The notes under the pieces were generated by a model, which did not search any database, had not been told where the DNA came from, and saw nothing but the letters and a program-made list of their open reading frames with translations. A DNA stretch of 64,000 nt, from assembly GCA_030268105.1 (NCBI GenBank), contig BSDZ01000023.1:124001-188000 (forward strand), in the 5' to 3' direction. Position numbers and translations under genes: made by a program. The number at the start of each line of letters is the position of its first letter. The first letter of the stretch is position 1. This document shows positions 25,026 to 36,590 of the stretch, piece by piece. This DNA is from Volvox africanus. Its lineage: Eukaryota > Chlorophyta > Chlorophyceae > Chlamydomonadales > Volvocaceae.

Positions 25026-26444
25026 TTTTGAGTGGACGACGGACCAGGTCGGTAACGGGTTCATTCCAATGGCAGGCGCCGAGGTAACATGTCAAATAAA
25101 TATTGCTTCACAGTGGTAATATAGTTAACGTTCTTTGCGGCACGATGCAAGTACGTGAAGGTGCAAGGCTCGTCGTTCAGAAATCTCACTCATTGCACTT
25201 CTCACACCGTTTAATATTTACGCGATATATTTGCATCAGTTATCAAATTACTGAGGCGCCTTCAGTACAATAAAAATGATATATCTCTATTTGTGTGTCT
25301 GTTAATGCTGGCTGGCTAATTGCTGCAATGAAGGTCAGGAGGTGCTCTATGCACAGGGGTAGGAACTGGAACAGCTGCCGAGGCAAGCAGGGCTTCAGAG
25401 CCATATTCACGAAAGCACCAAACGGACTACTAGTGCCAAAGGGTACAGACAGGCAGCGCAAAGCGTGATCACGCAGTGATGTGGCTGGAGACGCAGCACC
25501 AACCAAGAAACAAGACCATAACTGCGAAACTGAAAACGAAAACAAGGAACTGAACTGAGCGAGGGAGTGACCAAGTAAGCAGACAGTTAGCACCAAGCAA
25601 AGCAACGCGCAGGCTTCAACAGCAAAGGTGCAACAGACACCACCTGCCGCCAGCCGGTGGGCGGGTAACGAACAACAACAAACCACTTGAGAACGATCCG
25701 ACTGACTTTATCCTGCAGGGGGCATACAGGAAAACAAACTGACGATAAGTCCCGAAGGAGCGTAGCGATTGTAGGGACTTGATTGGCGGATGGTGCGTGC
25801 TATGACAGCTGCCCTGAGCTTCGAGCTTCGAGTTCTGTCCAATTCAGACATTCTGCCTTCACGTGTGAGAGTCCTCACTTCGCCGTGAGTGACCAATTTC
25901 CCCTCTTTGAGCCGGACCTCCTGGCTCGTCCCCGCCTTCTCCTTCGCCCGCCTAGTCTGGCCAAGGCGGACCCGGACTTCGGCCAAGACGTGCCTTGGAG
26001 CTTTAGATGGCCGGGCTGGAAGTTTGCGATGGGTGGCAAAAATGGCTAGGTTGTTTCAAGTTTGTGGTGCTGGGTCGGCAGAGGGAGAGGGAGGCACTTC
26101 ACGGTGGTCGTTGCTTGGCGTCTCTGGGTAAACCCGACATCTGGGTGGATTTGTTTCGCGTCTTTGGATTTTTCTTTTTCCACGTCCCGGGCAATGGTGG
26201 GTGTTTTCGCATGTATGTGGCGCCCCTGTTCCCAATTGTCCCCACGGCGTTTGCCTGGAGCTGGTGTTCGTTCCGGGAAGTAAGCGGGGTTAAGGGCTCG
26301 TCAGGTCTTCCACGCTTTTATTATAGACGGTTTGGGTGGCGGTCTCCAAAACATTTCTATAACTTAATAGAAAGTTATAGAGTACTCGGCGTTCCGTAAT
26401 TCTTGGAGGCAGGACTTTGATGACGTTGGGGAGGTTGCCTGGCA
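25026..26444. other. Unannotated flank left of the retrotransposon nest
   Basis: Contains short hairpins (AAGTCCC/GGGACTT at about 25747-25780; CTATAACTT/AAGTTATAG at about 26358-26381). Open frames up to 147 codons (25243-25686, minus) show no domain. Before the O1 insertion this DNA was continuous with 48690 onward. Confidence 0.5.
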
Positions 26445-26449
26445 GTTGT

Positions 26450-27273
26450 TGTTGTACCTCTCGTTCGCGTTTGCTCATAAGTATCTGCACGTCTGGAGAC
26501 TATCGACACCGATGCGCGAGCACTTGCAAGTACAGCAAGGCAAGCGAGAGCAAACAGAGACAGCGGAAGACTTCAAGACGAAGAGAGATATAACTTACGG
26601 TCTTACAGATCGGAATGATGCAATGGACGAAATCGCCGTCAGCGCCGGAAGCAAGCAATCATCACGCGGCGGTGATTAGCGAAGTTCAGGCTTAGCTCGG
26701 GCTAAGTAGAATATCGTATAGTAATAGTAATGTAGAACACACAAGTGTTCTCCGGTATCGAATGTCTTTTATAGCTTAGCCGTCCTCGCATCTGTTATAC
26801 TCGCAGCATCGCAATGCCGTACGATTCACATTAGGAGGCCGATCCTAGATGTGACAACCCTACTGCGTCTAGGCGATGTCTACGCATAACAACGTATAAG
26901 CCTTTCCGGCATTCGCATGATGCAAGGGTCCGGATAACGATATCCGGTTGCAGGGCATGTATCGCGACGAGTGCGGCGCTCTCAACGTGTGCTGTAATGA
27001 AGTAATATTATATCAGATAATATTACTTATCGTTTTGTAGCACGAGCATAATGCGCACTTCAATGCTTCGGTTATTCATGCATGCTAGGCGGATTTGCCA
27101 TGATGCGATGTCGCGATGGATAATGACAACATGCCAGATGCATATATAAATGTATGCGAATACATTTATATCATGCAGATTCATTCATATGTAATGCGTT
27201 CATCACAAAAGCACTTCGCCTCGTAGGATCGCGTCGACCTACGCGTCGGCGGGAAATGAACCGTAGCACAACA
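26450..27273 (-). repeat. O1 3' LTR
   Basis: 824-bp LTR. It carries a TATA box (TATAAAAG on the minus strand) at 26766-26773, unlike the O1 5' LTR, which has TAGACAAG at the same offset. It also differs from the 5' LTR near 26993 and 27070. The polypurine tract lies directly to the right on the minus strand. Confidence 0.93.
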
Positions 27274-27332
27274 ATTATCCCCCCTCCCGTATGCAGCGTC
27301 CTCGCTGCATCATGCAGCATCAACTGCAGGGG

Positions 27333-29114
27333 TCATTGGGCACGTTTGCGGGCTTCTTCGAGCAGGGGTTTCATGTCCTGTGAGAAGTTGCGTGCCGGTT
27401 CCCATGAGTTGTGCTCGCTGGTATACCCTGTCCACTTGACCAAGTACTCGTGTACTGTTCGCTTACGTCGGTGTCGGCCCACACGACGCGCGCGATAATC
27501 TAACACCCGCTCCACATCGTAAAACTTCTGTTTACCAGCGATCCAGGTCTCGGGAACTGGTTCGATCGCTGCGGGGGCGTTAGCAGGCTCAGGGACGAGT
27601 TCCGTACTACGATACGGACGAACAAGCGATACGTGAAACGTGGGGTGAATGGTCATATCAGCGGGCAATGCAAGCTGCACAGCCACACTCCCAACCATGC
27701 GCACGACAGGGTACGGACCAATCCAGCGGGGTAAGAGTTTTCGGGATCCGTCGGCCAAGGAACGCAAGTTCTTGGTGCTTAGCAACACGAGTTGCCCCTC
27801 CGAAAACGTCACATCCTGCTTGGATTTGTTGTAGTATTCCGTCGTTCGTTGCTGCGCCGCGTCCAAACACGACTTCGCGTCTGTGATTCGGGACATAAAA
27901 GACTTGGCAAAAAGTTTAGCAGCAGGCACGTTCACTTCCAACTCACGCCACACGGGTAGCGCGGGATGAAATCCGTAGTTAAGAAAGAACGGACTTTTGC
28001 CTGTAGAGCGGTTAACAGCGTTGTTAAGCGCGAATTCTGCCGCAGTCAAATACGTATCCCAGACGAGTGGTGTGCGACCAGCATAATTGCGCAACATATC
28101 ACCCAACGTGCGGTTTGTGCGTTCGGTTTGACCATCAGTCTGCGGGTGATACGCCGTGCTCAGGTTGACGCGCATGCCAACTAGTTTGCAGAGCGCTTCC
28201 CAAAACTTAGACGTGAACTGTCCACCGCGGTCCGAGATCACATTTTTGGGAACCCCGTGTAACCGAACCACATTATCGAAAAACAAACGTGCGGTTTGCT
28301 CAGCCGTGCAGGATGATGTGCATGGTGCTAGGTGAACCATCTTAGTCAGACGATCGACCATTACGAACACCGCATCGTATCCCCCCTCAGTTTTGGGCAG
28401 CGCGACTACGAAGTCCATGGAAACACTTTCCCAAGGCGCATCCGGGACAGGCAACGGTTGCAACAACCCATGGCCCTTACCGGACAAAGCCTTATTGCGC
28501 TGGCACAGACTGCATGTCTGGACGAAGTTCGCCGCATCCTTAGCCAAACGAGGCCACCAAAAGGAACGTTGCACCAAGTCGATCAATCGCTTGCTACCAG
28601 GGTGTCCTGCTAACGGGTCCTCGTGGAACCGCGCAAGGATGTCGTAGCGTAGCGCGTCGTCGTTCGGAACGACGATTTGCGTAGCTGCACCCTCCGTCCG
28701 TAGCCAAAGGCCATTCTGCTTGCGAAGGTTTTCTACATTAGCCGGGTCCGCGAACCAGGCGTCTGCGTTGTAGGCAACCTTCAACCGCGGTTCAACGTCG
28801 GAACGCTTTGCAAAAACGTTAGGGGCTTGTGGTCAGTCTTTAAAGTAAACGGGCGTCCCTCGAGGTAACAGCGCCATTCCTTTAAAGCATGCAGCACGGC
28901 CAGAAGCTCCTGTTCCCCGGTGGTGTAGCGAATCTCCGCACCAGAAAACTTCTTACTCGTGAAGGCGATCGGTCGCCCTTCCTGTAACAATACAGCGCCG
29001 CTTCCAAATATTGAGGCATCAGACACTACCTCAACACGAAATGGCAACGAGTAATCAGGGAATGCAAGGGTGACATCTTCGGCAACGATTCGTTTGAGCT
29101 CTTCGAATGCCCGC
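27333..29114 (-). pseudogene. O1 pol, 3' part (RNase H, integrase, chromodomain)
   Basis: Continues the O1 pol frame interrupted by O2. It begins with the RNase H region ([16 protein letters not shown]). It is then broken by a 181-bp deletion at about 28785-28790, which changes frame and gives an immediate TGA. The downstream frame (27333-28784) retains the integrase: zinc-binding H..H..C..C with CSLCQRNK, the D, D, E core seen in [16 protein letters not shown] and [11 protein letters not shown], a GPY-type module (WIGPYPVV), and a C-terminal chromodomain (VKWTGYTSEHNSWEP). The last residues are shortened relative to O2 and O3. Not translatable as one protein. Confidence 0.93.
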
Positions 29115-29938
29115 TGTTGTGCTACGGTTCATTTCCCGCCGACGTGTAGGTCGACGCGATCCTACGAGGCGAAGTGCTTTTGTGATGAACGCATTGCATA
29201 TGAATGAATCTGCATGATATAAATGTATTCGTGTACATTTATATATGCAGTTGGCATGTTGTCATTATCCATCGCGACATCGCATCATGGCAAATCCGCC
29301 TAGCATGCATGAAAGCCCGAAGCATGGAAGTGCGCATTATGCTCGTGCTACGAAACAATAAGTAATATTATCTGATATAATATTACTTCATTACAGCACA
29401 CGTTGAGAGCGCCGCACTCGTCGCGATGCATGCCCTGCAACCGGATATCGTTATCCGGACCCTTGCATCATGCGAATGCCGGAAAGGCTTATACGTTATT
29501 ATGCGTAGACATCGCCTAGACGCAGTAGGGTTGTCACATCTAGGATCGGCCTCCTAATGTGAATCGTACGGCACTGCGATGCTGCGAGTATAACAGATGC
29601 GAGGACGGCTAAGCTATAAAAGACATTCGATACCGGAGAACACTTGTGTGTTCTACATTACTATTGCTATACGATATTCTACTTAGCCCGAGCTAAGCCT
29701 GAACTTCGCTAATCACCGCCGCGTGATGATTGCTTGCTTCCGGCGCTGACGGCGATTTCGTCCATTGCATCATTCCGATCTGTAAGACCGTAAGTTATAT
29801 CTCTCTTCGTCTTGAAGTCTTCCGCTGTCTCTGTTTGCTCTCGCTTGCCTTGCTGTACTTGCAAGTGCTCGCGCATCGGTGTCGATAGTCTTCAGACGTG
29901 CAGATACTTATGAGCAAACGCGAACGAGAGGTACAACA
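29115..29938 (+). repeat. O2 5' LTR
   Basis: 824 bp. A TATA box (TATAAAAG) at 29615-29622, 500 bp from the LTR start, marks the U3 promoter, with transcription expected to start about 25-30 bp further. Contains several perfect palindromes, such as CCGGATA/TATCCGG and AGAACAC/GTGTTCT. Confidence 0.95.
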
Positions 29939-29941
29939 ATT

Positions 29942-29956
29942 TGGTATCGAGACAGG
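29942..29956 (+). other. O2 primer-binding site
   Basis: tggtatcgagacagg starts 3 bp after the 5' LTR. It closely resembles the complement of the 3' end of initiator methionine tRNA (TGGTATCAGAGC), the primer used by many LTR retrotransposons. The same sequence sits at 46242-46256 on the minus strand in O3. Confidence 0.75.
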
Positions 29957-30404
29957 TTCGTTGCCTAACTGTCTCTCTCTGTCTAATCGGAAGTAGGTTC
30001 TTTCTATGGCGAGTTCCAGCGTCGAACCACGAGGACCGCTAGATACTTTTGCCGAAGACTTAGGCCGCGCCGTTTTGGACGCCGCCGCTTCCGGTTTGTA
30101 ATTGTTTAATTGCTTTTGCTTAGATTGCTGCACTTGTTGTGTAAGTGTACGCTCTGAGTCGCAGGTAATCTCAGTGCACCGGCATTGCTTGCCGCGGCGA
30201 CTGAGACCGGCGTTCGTCCGGACCAGTTGGCGACTCTCATTGCCCAAACCACGGAGATCAGGACTCAGCTGGGCAATTACTTGCTGAGTTTGCTGAATCT
30301 TCTCAAGAGTACTGTCGGTAGGCTCACCGAATCGCTTTGTACTCTTGCCTTTGCGATAGAAGTCGGCTTCTATTACGCAAACCTAGGGTATCGTTTCGTG
30401 CTTC
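29957..30404 (+). other. O2 leader with conserved upstream open frames
   Basis: Two open frames are conserved in all copies. One has 31 codons at 30006-30101 (MASSSVEPRGPLDTF start). The other is a longer frame that ends just past the gag ATG and contains TEIRTQLGNYLLSLLNLLKS. GT..AG pairs (GTAATT at 30098 with an AG near 30173) could join the two frames. Whether they are translated, spliced to gag or regulatory is unknown. Confidence 0.4.
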
Positions 30405-31640
30405 ATGTCCGCGGAACACGATGATACGCCGCACACTAGCCTAGCTAGCCAACCCGATTTTGTTGTGGCTGCTAGAGCACCGGATAGCGGCCTTGAGACT
30501 GTTGGCGTGTGAGCCACTCAAGAGCCCCTTTTCCTTCAGACCCCTGCTCACTTAATTGTGCCGCATTCAGCAGTGAACACGAATATGGACAACACTGCTG
30601 GACAAAGGGTTCTGCCATTACCTCAAGCTCGAGGGCATGATGATATCCCTGAGGTGATGAGATTGTCAATTCCCGTTCCTAGGCTCAATATTTCGCTGAC
30701 CGACAAGACACCAGGGCATAGCATAGCCGATGCAACTCGTGCGTACGTGCGTGACGCTAAAAAGTACCTCCAAGCTGTTCATGGTGGCGATAATGACGGT
30801 ATCAGGTGTCTCTTCGTTGGTAACACCCTCGAGGGCGCAGCGAAGGACTGGTATCGCAATTGGACCAACGCCCGAGGCAGCTATACTTTTGACGAGTTGG
30901 TCGCCGCTTTGCTCGCACGATTCGCTACTGAGGTTCAAGCACGCGATGTGGAAGCTCGTAACGTTTTGGCAGCCGGTAGCTACCACATGCGTCGGGATGA
31001 AAATGTACCTGCGTACCAGTCACGCTTCGAAGCACTTGTGACTCCCATTGCTGACCTCACCGAATCTGAGCGTGTCTTTTGGTTTAGGCGAGGCCTAACG
31101 AAACTTTTGGCTAAATGGTGCGCCACTGACTTGGTTGGAGCGCAGATCAAGTCGTATGACGCGTTGGTCGCTTTTGCTAAGGGCGCGGAGATACGACTTC
31201 TTGCCGGCGAGGAAGAAGTCAAGTCTGCCCCTCGTGCAAATGCCGTGCAAGTGCAGGATCCGCTTGGGGAAGCTGTGGCTCTCGACCAGGAACTCGGAGT
31301 GACCCGCCCCACGCCTACTGCCGCGACGCGACGCAGCAACGGGCAACGCAAGGCGCGCGGGGGCGCTAGCTCGGGTGTCCGTGGTACAGGAGGAGCAGGT
31401 CCGAGCTCGGACCCAGCTAGGAACAGGAAGCGTGGTGGTGCGCCGTCGTCGGCAGCCGCACAGCGTTCCGACCCCAACGCGAAGCGTACTCGTACGGACA
31501 ACACATTTATGCCAAAATGGAATTGCAATCGTTCCGAATTCGAGCGTCGAAAATTGGCCAACGTTTGTCTACGGTGTGCGGAGAGCCATTCTACGAAGGA
31601 TTGCCCTCTAATGCCGCCGTTTGTACCTCAGCCGAAATAG
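30405..31640 (+). pseudogene. O2 gag (nonsense at codon 36)
   Basis: Frame of 412 codons colinear with the intact O3 gag (411 residues plus TAG), from ATG at 30405 to TAG at 31638-31640. A TGA at 30510-30512 replaces a CGA of O3 and cuts the frame after 35 codons. The rest stays open and could restart at the ATG at 30558. The body has the retrotransposon Gag region (AKDWYRNW, then FRRGL), a basic Gly/Arg-rich segment and a terminal zinc knuckle C-LR-C-AES-H-STKD-C. Gag forms the particle that packages the element RNA. Confidence 0.88.
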
Positions 31641-34600
31641 GGGCTTGCCCGGGTTCCTGCGGAGGGGGCTCTACCTGGGTTTTCTGAACTAACGCGTGGT
31701 CGGTGGTCATCCTTACGGCCAGCCGTTAAGGCATTGTTGCCTTGTGTACTTGGACACATCGAGCGAGTCATTGCGTGACGCATCACGCTTGACGGACGCA
31801 CGGGACTTCTCTGCTTCGATCCGTTGTGTAATTTGTTTACACCTCGCCGTCCCCTGTCGTCTATCGATCTGTCCAACCACGTGGTTTTGTTCATCCCCTC
31901 GTCTCTGCGTGAGATGTCGGAACAGTTGGCCATATACAGGAGATGTAGGCGTCAATATCCAGGCACTGCCGCATGTGTTTTACTCCCCGCTTTCTGTCGG
32001 CGCAAGGCAGAGGCATCGCTAAGGGGTATGCGGCATGTCCACCGGTTCGTACCGGGCACCGTTTTGTTTAATGGTGTGGATCGGGAGGGTATGCTGGCTC
32101 CGTGGCCAAGCACATCCTACTCGGTTGACGTTTGGTACGAAGCTCCTGACGGGGGTGCCGTTGGTTACGGACCCGCCCTAAGTGCACGGACGTTGTCTGC
32201 TGGGCAGTCGCTCGTAGATAACCGTGTCCCTGTGGTTCAGATCGGTTTGAATGGCCGTACTCTGAAGGCACTTGTTGACACCGGTGCCAGCGACGACTTC
32301 ATCTCTGTCGCAGAGGTGAATGCGCTGGGGTTGTCCCCAGAGTCGTCTGATTGTCCACAGGTTACCCTTGCTGACGGGGGTAAGCATCCCATCGTGGGCA
32401 GGATTACCCTTAGCCTATCGATAGGCCCTTTGCGTGTTGTGACCCGGCCGTACGTGCTGCAGGGCTTAGCAGAGACTGCACCGTACATAATGGGGTCGTC
32501 GACATTACGACAGTACCGCGCGCGCATCGACATGGAGACCGCAACCCTGCATATGTGCAAGGGTACTCTGTCGATTAAGGTACCTTTCCTGTCGTTCGAA
32601 CATGTCACACCAAAGGAGGGCGAAACTGAGGCGGTGCCTATGGTTAATTTCGCTGTGACCGCAATGGCCGCGCGAATCGAACCAGAGCTAGTCGGGCGTA
32701 AGGAGGCCGTCCGTTTGTTACGGAAGGGTGCCCACGGACTGCTTTTAAGGCCGCGGGTGAGCTGTTGTGTCACCACCGCGCAGATTTCTGCGGATCCTGA
32801 GGTTGAGGCCCTACTGTCGCAGTATGAGGACGTCTTTAAAGATATCCCTGGCCTACCACCTATGCGTCCTGTTGATCACACAATCCCTCTCATGCCTGGA
32901 GCGCAGCCTACGGCCCGGCCAATGTACAGGTTGAGTCCATTGGAGCTGGACGAGGTGAAGCGCCAGGTGACGGATTTGCTCGCGAAGGGTATGATACGCC
33001 CCAGCACATCCCCGTATTCTGCACCGATTTTGTTTGTCGGTAAGAAGGATGGGACCTTGCGCATGTGCATCGATTACCGGGGATTAAATGCGAATACGGT
33101 GAAAAATCGCTACCCTTTGCCACGCGTTGACGACCTGTTGGATAAGCTGAAGGGCTCGGCTTATTTTTCCTCAATTGACTTACAACAGGGCTACAATCAG
33201 ATTCGCATCGCTGCCTCTGATATCCCGAAAACCGCTTTTCGGACGCCCTTCGGTCACTTTGAGTATACGGTCCTATCGTTTGGTTTGACTAATGCCCCTG
33301 CGACGTTTCAGGCGGTTATGGACCGAATGTTTAGGCCGTTTATCGACAGGTTCGTTGTTTGCTACCTGGATGACATCTTGGTATATTCTAAGACGCGCGA
33401 GGAGCACTTGGAGCATCTTCGGCTCGTGCTCGACGTTATGAGGCGGGAGCAATTGTTTGCTAAACGCGCCAAATGCTTTTGGGCGCAGCCTCAGGTGGAA
33501 TATTTGGGCCACATTGTGTCGGCCACCGGTGTGAAGATGGACCCGCGGAAGGTCGCCGTGGTTCACGATTGGCCCGCGCCTCAGAACCTCACGGAGCTGC
33601 GTAAGTTCCTTGGCTTGACCAATTATTTCCGAAAGTTCATTGAAAAATATTCCATCATTGCGGCCCCGCTTACTAACTTAACTCGCAAAGGCGTTTTCGT
33701 TTCGCTCGAGTCGTGGACGTCGCAATGCCAGCGGGCATTCGAAGAGCTCAAACGAATCGTTGCCGAAGATGTCACCCTTGCTTTCCCTGATTACTCGTTG
33801 CCATTTCGTGTTGAGGTAGTGTCTGATGCCTCAATATTTGGAAGCGGCGCTGTATTGTTACAGGAAGGGCGACCGATCGCCTTCACGAGTAAGAAGTTTT
33901 CTGGTGCGGAGATTTGCTACACCACCGGGGAACAGGAGCTTCTGGCCGTGCTGCATGCTTTAAAGGAATGGCGCTGTTACCTCGAGGGACGCCCGTTTAC
34001 TTTAAAGACTGACCACAAGCCCCTAACGTTTTTGCAAAGCGTTCCGACGTTGAACCGCCGTCAAGCTAGGTGGATGGAATATCTAGCTAGGTTCAACTGC
34101 ACCTGGGAGTATATTTCTGGTAAATTGAATATTGCCGATGCTCTCAGTCGACATCCGTCGCTACACGCTGCAATTTTGGCAGCGCCCGTCGTGCGGCCGC
34201 GTAGTGAGGAGGTTCCGATCGCGACGGACCTCGCGGAGCGGTTGAAGGTTGCCTACAGCGCAGACGCCTGGTTTGCGGACCCGGCTAATGTAGAAAACCT
34301 TCGCAAGCAGAATGGCCTTTGGCTACGGACGGAGGGTGCAGCTACACAAATCGTCGTTCCGAACGACGACGCGCTACGCTACGACATCCTTGCGCGGTTC
34401 CACGAGGACCCGTTAGCAGGACACCCTGGTAGCAAGCGATTGATCGACTTGGTGCAACGTTCCTTTTGGTGGCCTCGTTTGGCTAAGGATGCGGCGAACT
34501 TCGTCCAGACATGCAGTCTGTGCCAGCGCAATAAGGCTTTGTCCGGTAAGGGCCATGGGTTGTTGCAACCGTTGCCTGTCCCGGATGCGCCTTGGGAAAG

Positions 34601-35702
34601 TGTTTCCATGGACTTCGTAGTCGCGCTGCCCAAAACTGAGGGGGGATACGATGCGGTGTTCGTAATGGTCGATCGTCTGACTAAGATGGTCCACCTAGCA
34701 CCATGTACATCATCCTGCACGTCTGAGCAAACCGCACGTTTGTTTTTCGATAATGTGGTTCGGTTACACGGGGTTCCCAAAAATGTGATCTCGGACCGCG
34801 GTGGACAGTTCACGTCTAAGTTTTGGGAAGCGCTCTGCAAACTAGTTGGCATGCGCGTCAACCTGAGCACAGCGTATCACCCGCAGACTGATGGTCAAAC
34901 CGAACGCACAAACCGCACGTTGGGTGATATGTTGCGCAATTATGCTAGTCGCACACCACTTGTTTGGGATACATATTTGACTGCGGCAGAATTCGCGCTT
35001 AACAACGCTGTTAACCGCTCTACAGGCAAAAGTCCGTTCTTTCTTAACTACGGGTTTCATCCCGCGCTACCCGTGTGGCGTGAGTTGGAAGTGAACGTGC
35101 CTGCTGCTAAACTTTTTGCCAAGTCGTTTATGTCCCGAATCACAGACGCGAAGTCGTGTTTGGACGCGGCGCAGCAACGAACGACGGAATACTATAACAA
35201 ATCTAAGCAGGATGTGACGTTTTCGGAAGGGCAACTCGTGTTGCTAAGCACCAAGAACTTGCGTTCCTTGGCCGACGGATCCCGAAAACTCTTACCCCGC
35301 TGGATTGGTCCGTATCCTGTCGTGCGCATGGTTGGGAATGTGGCTGTGGAGCTTGCATTGCCCACTGATATGACCATTCACCCCACGTTTCACGTATCGC
35401 TTGTTCGTCCGTATCGTAGTACGGAACCCGTCCCTGAGCCTGCTAACGCCCCCGCAGCGATCGAACCAGTTCCCGAGACCTGGATCGCTGGTAAACAGAA
35501 GTTTTACGATGTGGAGCGGGTGTTAGATTATCGCGCGCGTCGTGTGGGCCGACACCGACGTAAGCGAACAGTACACGAGTACTTGGTTAAGTGGACAGGG
35601 TATACCGACGAGCACAACTCATGGGAACCGGCACGCAACTTCTCACAGGACATGAAACCCCTGCTCGAAGAAGCCCGCAAACGTGCCACGCAAACCCAAT
35701 GA
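31641..35702 (+). pseudogene. O2 pol (one nonsense codon near its start)
   Basis: Same frame as gag, directly after the TAG. A TGA at 31776-31778 stands where O1 and O3 have CGA, so readthrough product would stop there. The frame from 31824 is open for 1292 codons. Domains in order: aspartic protease ([12 protein letters not shown]), reverse transcriptase ([10 protein letters not shown] catalytic loop), RNase H ([15 protein letters not shown]), integrase zinc finger and D, D, E core ([19 protein letters not shown]), GPY module and chromodomain ([15 protein letters not shown]). The chromodomain is expected to steer integration to modified histones. Defective unless the TGA is also bypassed. 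Confidence 0.9.
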
Positions 35703-35724
35703 CCCCTGCAGTCGATGCTGTATG

Positions 35725-35744
35725 ATGCAGCGAGGACGCTGCAT
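35725..35744 (+). other. Hairpin before the O2 polypurine tract
   Basis: Perfect 8-pair stem atgcagcg/cgctgcat with an AGGA loop, three bases before the polypurine tract. Conserved in O1 and O3. Confidence 0.7.
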
Positions 35745-35746
35745 AC

Positions 35747-35760
35747 GGGAGGGGGGATAA
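35747..35760 (+). other. O2 polypurine tract
   Basis: gggaggggggataa, one base before the 3' LTR. It is the expected primer site for plus-strand DNA synthesis. Conserved in O1 and O3. Confidence 0.85.
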
Positions 35761-35761
35761 T

Positions 35762-36585
35762 TGTTGTGCTACGGTTCATTTCCCGCCGACGTGTAGGTCG
35801 ACGCGATCCTACGAGGCGAAGTGCTTTTGTGATGAACGCATTGCATATGAATGAATCTGCATGATATAAATGTATTCGTGTACATTTATATATGCAGTTG
35901 GCATGTTGTCATTATCCATCGCGACATCGCATCATGGCAAATCCGCCTAGCATGCATGAAAGCCCGAAGCATGGAAGTGCGCATTATGCTCGTGCTACGA
36001 AACAATAAGTAATATTATCTGATATAATATTACTTCATTACAGCACACGTTGAGAGCGCCGCACTCGTCGCGATGCATGCCCTGCAACCGGATATCGTTA
36101 TCCGGACCCTTGCATCATGCGAATGCCGGAAAGGCTTATACGTTATTATGCGTAGACATCGCCTAGACGCAGTAGGGTTGTCACATCTAGGATCGGCCTC
36201 CTAATGTGAATCGTACGGCACTGCGATGCTGCGAGTATAACAGATGCGAGGACGGCTAAGCGAGACAAGACATTCGATACCGGAGAACACTTGTGTGTTC
36301 TACATTACTATTGCTATACGATATTCTACTTAGCCCGAGCTAAGCCTGAACTTCGCTAATCACCGCCGCGTGATGATTGCTTGCTTCCGGCGCTGACGGC
36401 GATTTCGTCCATTGCATCATTCCGATCTGTAAGACCGTAAGTTATATCTCTCTTCGTCTTGAAGTCTTCCGCTGTCTCTGTTTGCTCTCGCTTGCCTTGC
36501 TGTACTTGCAAGTGCTCGCGCATCGGTGTCGATAGTCTTCAGACGTGCAGATACTTATGAGCAAACGCGAACGAGAGGTACAACA
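35762..36585 (+). repeat. O2 3' LTR
   Basis: 824 bp, apparently identical to the 5' LTR apart from the TATA position, where it has GAGACAAG (36262-36269) instead of TATAAAAG. That is three clustered transversions. Confidence 0.95.
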
Positions 36586-36590
36586 CCCGC

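Larger units (their letters stand above)
29115..36585 (+). mobile_element. Ty3/gypsy chromovirus-type retrotransposon O2 (nested in O1 pol)
   Basis: 7471-bp element with 824-bp LTRs, flanked by the 5-bp duplication cccgc at 29110-29114 and 36586-36590. On both sides the sequence resumes O1 pol exactly. Internal order: LTR, primer-binding site, leader, gag, UAG, pol, polypurine tract, LTR. The order protease, RT/RNase H, integrase, chromodomain places it in the chromovirus branch of Ty3/gypsy (Metaviridae-type retrotransposons). Confidence 0.97.

Noticed and set aside
25243..25686. 147-codon minus-strand open frame left of the retrotransposon nest
   Set aside because: Cys/Leu-rich without recognisable domain; composition explains the hydrophobic look.
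26450..26679. Open frames inside the LTRs (for example the 77-codon frame here)
   Set aside because: Recur in every LTR copy, with no domain; they cover untranslated LTR sequence.
27649..28647. Plus-strand open frames opposite O1 pol
   Set aside because: Antisense shadows of the integrase region; the same frames recur opposite O2 and O3 pol.
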